Positions 1-3,537 of a stretch of DNA of 6,318 nt are shown piece by piece. Source of the DNA: Thermoflexales bacterium (GTDB lineage Bacteria; Chloroflexota; Anaerolineae; B4-G1); NCBI GenBank assembly GCA_007118795.1, contig SKQX01000256.1:1-6318 (forward strand), written 5' to 3'. The notes beneath the pieces were generated by a model. The model made no database searches and was not told the DNA's origin. It was given only the letters and a program-made list of their open reading frames with translations. Made by a program: the position numbers and the translations under genes. The number at the start of each line of letters is the position of its first letter. Within the stretch, counting starts at the first letter, position 1.

Positions 1-110
1 ACCAGGTTGCGCACGGCGAGGAATCGGGGAAAAGGGAGGGAGTGGTGGGCCGGGCGGAAGAGGGCCGCCGGACTGCATGGTGGCCAGGCGGTCGGCCCCT
101 CCCCCAGCCA

Positions 111-121
111 GAAGGAGGTGA
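111..121 (+). promoter_or_regulatory. Extended Shine-Dalgarno-like sequence with no well-placed start codon
   Basis: GAAGGAGGTGA matches the complement of the conserved 3' end of bacterial 16S rRNA over its whole length, so it is a stronger ribosome binding site than the one actually next to the nucleotidase gene. The nearest downstream ATG is at 138, too far away for normal initiation (16 nt after the match ends). That ATG opens a 17-codon frame ending in TGA at 189-191, in the same frame as the gene starting at 213. It may be the site of a leader peptide, a remnant of a lost start, or chance in purine-rich DNA. The sequence match is direct observation; any function is inference. Confidence 0.3.
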
Positions 122-197
122 CCTACTGCCCAGACCGATGCACAGAGCCAGCTGTTCAATCGACGATGGCACGCAATGTGTCTGCCCGTGAGAGGGC

Positions 198-203
198 AAG
201 GAG
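198..203 (+). promoter_or_regulatory. Ribosome binding site of the DUF4397/5'-nucleotidase gene
   Basis: AAGGAG lies 9 nt before the ATG at 213. It fixes this start, because an in-frame TGA at 189-191 rules out anything further upstream and the ATG leads directly into a signal peptide. The protease gene at 3538 has the same hexamer at the same 9-nt spacing. Confidence 0.8.
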
Positions 204-212
204 TATCAGATT

Positions 213-2639
213 ATGCGGAACAGATGGTTGAGGACTCTGACGTTGATCGTTCTGGTGCTGGGTATGGTGCCGCTGGCGGCCCCCCAAGCACCGGCTGTGG
301 CGGCGTCGGTGGAGGAGGCCGCGGCAGTGTCACCCTCGGGGGAGGGGCCCTCCCCCGCCAGCTTTGCGTTCGTGCAGGTGGCGCATCTGGCGCCCTTCGC
401 CGAGGACGCCCGCGTGGATATCGCTGTTCAGGGCTTGCCCATACCCGTGGGACTCCCCGACGTCGACTATGGGGACTCCAGTGAATACATCTCAATCCCA
501 GCCGGGGAATACGTGATCGAGATTGCTCCCGCCGGCACCGAGACGGTGGTGATCTCCGCCACAGTGGAGCTGGTCGCGGGCACCTATTACACCGCTATCG
601 CCATCGGCGATGGGGACAACCAGGAATTGGAGCTGCTGGTGCTGGAGGATGACCAGCTGGAGCCAGCTGAGGGGATGTTCCACCTGCGTCTGGGCCACCT
701 GGCCCCCTTCGCCCCTGGTGCTGCAACAGCCGACGTACGTCTAGCGGATGGCACTCCCGTTGCAGAGGGGGTCGACTTCGGTGTCGTAGGCGACTTCGTT
801 GAGCTTCCGGCTGACACGTACGATCTGATCATCACCACGCCCGGCGGGGAGACCACGCTCATCGATCCCGCACCGGTCACCTTCGAGGAGGGGCAGATCC
901 TCTCGGCCTTCGCCACCGGTGACGGGGTCAACCAGGATCTGGGCGTGTTCGCTCTCCCAGCGGGGGAGGTGGGCTCGTTCTTGCCGCTGAAGCTCTACAC
1001 GGTCCACCTGCCGCTGGTCGCCCGGAATTACACTCCGCCGGTGATGTTCACGATTCTCCACACCAACGATTTCCACGCACGGGTGGATGAGTACAACCGG
1101 AACGGGGCCCGCTGCAGTGAGGACGATGCGGACGCCGGGCTTTGTATCGCCGGCGCGCCGCGCCTGGCCACGGTGGTGGAGGAATTCCGGGCCAAGACGG
1201 ATAGGCTGCTGGTGCTGGACGCCGGGGACCAGTTCCAGGGCACCCTGTTCTTCACCCTCTTCCAGGGCGAGGTGCTCAACACGACCATGAACCACATCGG
1301 CTACGACGCCATGGCGCTGGGCAACCACGAGTTTGACAGCGGACCAGGGGTTTTGGTCGATTTCATCGGAGCGGCGGACTTCCCGGTCCTGAGCGCCAAT
1401 ATCGAGATCGACCCGCTCAATGAGCCTGAACTGGCGCTGCTGGTCGAACCGTATGTCGTGTTGGAGAAGGATGGATATGAGATCGGTATCATCGGGCTGA
1501 ACACGCCCGATACAGAGAACATCTCCAGCCCCGGCCCCCACGTTACGTTCACGGATCCGGCAGCCAGCCTGCAGGACGCGGCTGATGCACTGACGGCTCT
1601 GGGGGTCAACAAGATCATCGCGCTGACCCATCTGGGGTACGAGGTTGACCTGGAGCTGGCCGAGACTGTGAGCGGCGTGGATGTCATCATCGGTGGGCAC
1701 AGTCACACCTTCCTCTACGATCCGCCTGAGCCGATCAAGTTTGGACCGCCGGAGTACCCGCAGTGGGATCCGCTGGCGCCGGCCGGCCCCTATCCAACGG
1801 TGGTGCAGAGTCCGGCGGACGAGCCCGTGTTGGTGGTCACGGCATTTCAGTGGGGCACCTTCCTGGGACACCTGGAGGTCGGGTTCTGTCCCGACGGCCT
1901 GGTGACATCCTACGCCGGCAACCCGATCTTCCTGGGCGCTGACGTGACCAAGGACCCGGTGTTGGACGACATGCTGGACCCGTTCCGCGAGGATGTGGCG
2001 GAACTGATCGCCACCCCGGTGGGCACGACGACGGTGGACCTGCCCATCAGTGTCGGCGGGGAACGGATCTGCCGCCTCGGAGAGTGCCTGATGGGCAACC
2101 TGGTCGCCGATGCGATGCTCTGGGGGGCGAACGAGGCGGAGCCGGACGGCAACTACCAGATGGCTTTCCAGAACGGTGGCGGCCTGCGCGCTCCCATCAT
2201 GGCCGGCGAGGTGACCATGGGCGACATTCTCGAGACGCTGCCCTTCGGCAACGCCATCGCCACCTTCCAGCTGGAGGGCACCTACGTGAAGGACGCGCTG
2301 GAGAACGGCGCGAGCCGTTATCCCTCAGAGAACGGCGGCTTCGCCCAGGTGTCGGGCCTGCGGTACACGATCAACGCCGACGAGGAGGTGGGTGAGCGCA
2401 TATCGGACATCGAGGTGTGGAACGGGGCGGATTGGGAGCCGCTGGTCCTCACAGAGATCTACAACGTGGTGACCAACGACTTCATGCGCAAGGGCGGGGA
2501 CAACTACTGGATGTTCCGCGACCACGCTATCGACCCCTATGACTTCGGCCCGGCGTTGGATGAGGCGTTGGCTGACTACTTCAGAGAGTTCTCACCGGTG
2601 ACGCCGGAGATCGACGGGCGGATCACCATCGTCGACTAG
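213..2639 (+). CDS. Exported DUF4397-DUF4397-metallophosphatase/5'-nucleotidase fusion protein
   Basis: Complete 808-residue protein, probably a metal-dependent phosphohydrolase acting on nucleotides or related phosphate esters outside the cytoplasm. Residues 1-31 are a signal peptide (RNR, hydrophobic core LIVLVLGM, AVAA cleavage site). Residues 51-148 and 156-250 are two DUF4397 repeats, each starting with HLAPFA and ending with a GDG-NQ-L motif. A linker at 262-275 contains HLPLVARNY. Residues 278-560 are a calcineurin-like metallophosphatase with the expected metal ligands and catalytic His: D286/H288 (HTNDFH), D339 (DAGDQFQG), N371/H372 (GNHEFD), H473, and H496/H498 (GGHSH). Residues 600-800 are the 5'-nucleotidase C-terminal domain: NGGGLR (654-659), LPFGN (676-680), GGFAQVSG, and aromatic GGDNYWMF (761-768) for base stacking. 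Stand-alone relatives are usually near 550-650 residues; the DUF4397 pair explains the excess. No C-terminal anchor is seen. Substrate (5'-nucleotide, UDP-sugar, cyclic nucleotide or NAD) cannot be decided from sequence alone. Confidence 0.96.
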   Translation: MRNRWLRTLTLIVLVLGMVPLAAPQAPAVAASVEEAAAVSPSGEGPSPASFAFVQVAHLAPFAEDARVDIAVQGLPIPVGLPDVDYGDSSEYISIPAGEYVIEIAPAGTETVVISATVELVAGTYYTAIAIGDGDNQELELLVLEDDQLEPAEGMFHLRLGHLAPFAPGAATADVRLADGTPVAEGVDFGVVGDFVELPADTYDLIITTPGGETTLIDPAPVTFEEGQILSAFATGDGVNQDLGVFALPAGEVGSFLPLKLYTVHLPLVARNYTPPVMFTILHTNDFHARVDEYNRNGARCSEDDADAGLCIAGAPRLATVVEEFRAKTDRLLVLDAGDQFQGTLFFTLFQGEVLNTTMNHIGYDAMALGNHEFDSGPGVLVDFIGAADFPVLSANIEIDPLNEPELALLVEPYVVLEKDGYEIGIIGLNTPDTENISSPGPHVTFTDPAASLQDAADALTALGVNKIIALTHLGYEVDLELAETVSGVDVIIGGHSHTFLYDPPEPIKFGPPEYPQWDPLAPAGPYPTVVQSPADEPVLVVTAFQWGTFLGHLEVGFCPDGLVTSYAGNPIFLGADVTKDPVLDDMLDPFREDVAELIATPVGTTTVDLPISVGGERICRLGECLMGNLVADAMLWGANEAEPDGNYQMAFQNGGGLRAPIMAGEVTMGDILETLPFGNAIATFQLEGTYVKDALENGASRYPSENGGFAQVSGLRYTINADEEVGERISDIEVWNGADWEPLVLTEIYNVVTNDFMRKGGDNYWMFRDHAIDPYDFGPALDEALADYFREFSPVTPEIDGRITIVD

Positions 2640-2685
2640 CGGTTCTAGTGAGCCAGATCGTCTGACGCGCGACGCGCCAGCCCGG

Positions 2686-2721
2686 CAAGACAGGAAGGAG
2701 TCGGTTTTCCTTCCTGTCTTG
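2686..2721 (+). terminator. 14-bp perfect hairpin after the nucleotidase gene, likely transcription terminator
   Basis: CAAGACAGGAAGGA (2686-2699) is the exact reverse complement of 2708-2721, with an 8-nt loop, starting 46 nt after the stop codon. Position and stem length fit an end-of-gene terminator or 3' mRNA-stabilising hairpin. The downstream flank is GTGGGTTGTCCCC, not a T-run, and the minus-strand flank has none either, so it is not a canonical intrinsic terminator. A tandem GACGCGC duplication (2664-2677) lies just before it. Confidence 0.6.
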
Positions 2722-2742
2722 TGGGTTGTCCCCTTACGGCTC

Positions 2743-2771
2743 TTGACAGGCGCTCCACCACCCGATATACT
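2743..2771 (+). promoter_or_regulatory. Near-consensus sigma-70/sigma-A type promoter
   Basis: TTGACA (2743-2748, 6/6 to the -35 consensus), a 17-nt spacer, then TATACT (2766-2771, 5/6 to the -10 consensus). Transcription would start near 2778. It lies just beyond the terminator-like hairpin of the upstream gene and points toward the protease, whose start codon is about 760 nt further on. It is the only good promoter match I found in the window; no convincing -35/-10 pair is visible in the last 250 bp before the protease. The match is direct; activity and target are inference. Confidence 0.7.
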
Positions 2772-2994
2772 GGCCTGCACCGTGAACCCGGGTCCTGTCT
2801 CTGGAGATCTGTTCCCTGTTCGCTGTCTATCCCACGCAACCCGGCGGCCCCCCCCCGGGTTCTGTCGCCCGGGATGGCTGGCTGCGGCCAACCGCCGAAC
2901 TCCCAGCCTAGTCCTAAAGCCGCACATGGGCAATCAGAGCGTGGTGGACGGCGGAAGAGAGCTCACCTGTGAGATGTTTCTGGCCAGCGACGGC

Positions 2995-3027
2995 GAGATT
3001 CTTCGTCACTGCGTTCCTCAGAATGAC
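2995..3027 (-). repeat. Interspersed 'ATTCTGAGGAACGCAGTGACGAAG'-type short repeat
   Basis: Read on the minus strand, 3027-2995 begins GTCATTCTGAGGAACGC and continues with AGTGACGAAGAATCTC. This wording is familiar as a short dispersed repeat in many bacterial genomes, where it is often mistranslated into spurious small ORFs containing VILRNAVTKNL-like or HSERSEES-like peptides; the minus-strand frame here does give LVILRNAVTKNL. ATTCT/AGAAT form its outer arms. Recognition rests on memory of the motif; only one copy is present in this window. It marks the region as non-coding and open to insertions. Confidence 0.7.
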
Positions 3028-3264
3028 AAGTGCGGTTGTAGGGCTAGGGGCCACACCGACTGTGGCGAGCCCGCCATCGCGCGTCCGCTGCAGCCCCGGG
3101 ATACTGCGATCGCGACTCAGATGGCTGCGGTGAGGCCCGGGTATGCCCAGGTCCAGGGCCGGGTTGCTTGACGGATGGGAAGAAGCCGCGGACAGCTGCG
3201 GCGGCGCCAGGGGACGGGCGGAGGGCGCTAGGAGACCGCTGAAAAAGTTCCCCTCAAGGGCAGC

Positions 3265-3348
3265 AAGTGGGGCATGCACCGCAGAAATGATGCGTTTCTG
3301 AAGGCGAACTCCCTAATTGTCATCTTCTGGAAGCCAGAAGTGGGGCAT
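3265..3348 (+). repeat. Pair of 11-bp direct repeats (AAGTGGGGCAT)
   Basis: AAGTGGGGCAT occurs at 3265-3275 and again at 3338-3348, 73 nt apart start to start. Between them are two short hairpins: CAGAAA/TTTCTG (3282-3300) and CTTCTGG/CCAGAAG (3324-3340, 3-nt loop). Both copies lie inside the possible inverted-repeat segment 3240-3384. They could be regulator half-sites, insertion-related duplications, or chance. The repeat is exact; its meaning is unknown. Confidence 0.35.
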
Positions 3349-3400
3349 CAGCCCTATTCGACTTCGCGAGAAGGGGGTTTTTCAAAGGCCTCCTAGGGCG

Positions 3401-3504
3401 CGGGCGGTCGCCCGAGCCTGTCTCGCCACCCCGAAGGGGGTGAGGCCTACTACGTTGGACCACGGATGGAGCCATCGATCCCTGGGGCGATGGGCCGGTC
3501 CGTG
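3401..3504 (+). promoter_or_regulatory. Hairpin-rich leader immediately upstream of the protease gene
   Basis: Three successive foldable elements are visible. CGGGC/GCCCG has a GGTC loop (3401-3414). CACCCC/GGGGTG has a GAAG loop (3427-3442). A nested hairpin has outer arms CACGGA/TCCGTG (3461-3466 with 3499-3504) and inner arms CCATCG/CGATGG (3472-3477 with 3488-3493). The last one ends 18 nt before the Shine-Dalgarno sequence, leaving that site free. It matches no riboswitch family that I recognise. Short GC-rich stems arise easily by chance in DNA of this composition, so a regulatory role is only a suggestion. Confidence 0.25.
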
Positions 3505-3522
3505 CACGCGTTCCACATCGAT

Positions 3523-3528
3523 AAGGAG
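3523..3528 (+). promoter_or_regulatory. Ribosome binding site of the S8 protease gene
   Basis: AAGGAG lies 9 nt before the ATG at 3538, identical in sequence and spacing to the site before the nucleotidase gene. Together with the signal peptide that follows directly, it fixes the protease start. Confidence 0.8.
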
Positions 3529-3537
3529 CAAGAGGGC

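Larger units (their letters stand above)
2640..3537. other. 898-bp intergenic region without a supportable gene
   Basis: I see no credible protein here: the stop-free frames on both strands lack a well-placed ribosome binding site and recognisable domains and are rich in Arg, Pro and Gly. I found no tRNA (no T-arm GGTTCRANNCC pattern on either strand) and no rRNA, RNase P RNA or tmRNA signature. In order it holds the 2686-2721 hairpin, the promoter at 2743-2771, a run of nine C (2848-2856) inside an AACCCGG/CCGGGTT hairpin, the interspersed repeat at 2995-3027, a GCCACA/TGTGGC hairpin (3050-3066), a possible MITE-like segment (3240-3384) containing an 11-bp direct repeat, and a hairpin-rich stretch leading to the protease start. 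It is either a long 5' leader of the protease, an untranslated RNA plus a separate leader, or decayed mobile DNA with a promoter. Confidence 0.6.

Noticed and set aside
7..231. Arg/Gly-rich + strand frames at the window start as the tail of an upstream gene
   Set aside because: Frames open from the left edge end at 121, 191 and 231, but their translations show no domain or credible composition; too little sequence to support a gene.
741..1871. Minus-strand 376-aa reading frame as a gene
   Set aside because: It is antisense to the nucleotidase, whose metal-binding motifs are complete across the same interval. The translation is Arg/Gln/His-rich and shows no family features.
2750..2760. GCGCTCCACCA, resembling the 3' end of a tmRNA or tRNA
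   Set aside because: No T-arm, acceptor partner or tag-peptide region upstream; the string falls in the spacer of the promoter.
2719..3171. 150-aa + strand frame (start TTG) in the intergenic region
   Set aside because: Its start lies upstream of the promoter's expected transcription start, no ribosome binding site is present, and it reads through a C9 tract and the dispersed repeat. No recognisable domain.
2914..3279. 121-aa minus-strand frame in the intergenic region
   Set aside because: Its LVILRNAVTKNL segment is the known false translation of the dispersed repeat at 2995-3027; the rest is low-complexity Ala/Pro/Ser.
3352..3382. Intrinsic terminator (CTTC-GCGA-GAAG, G5, T5)
   Set aside because: Only a 4-bp closed stem directly, with mismatched outer pairing; kept as a possible RNA end in a finding but not supportable as a feature.
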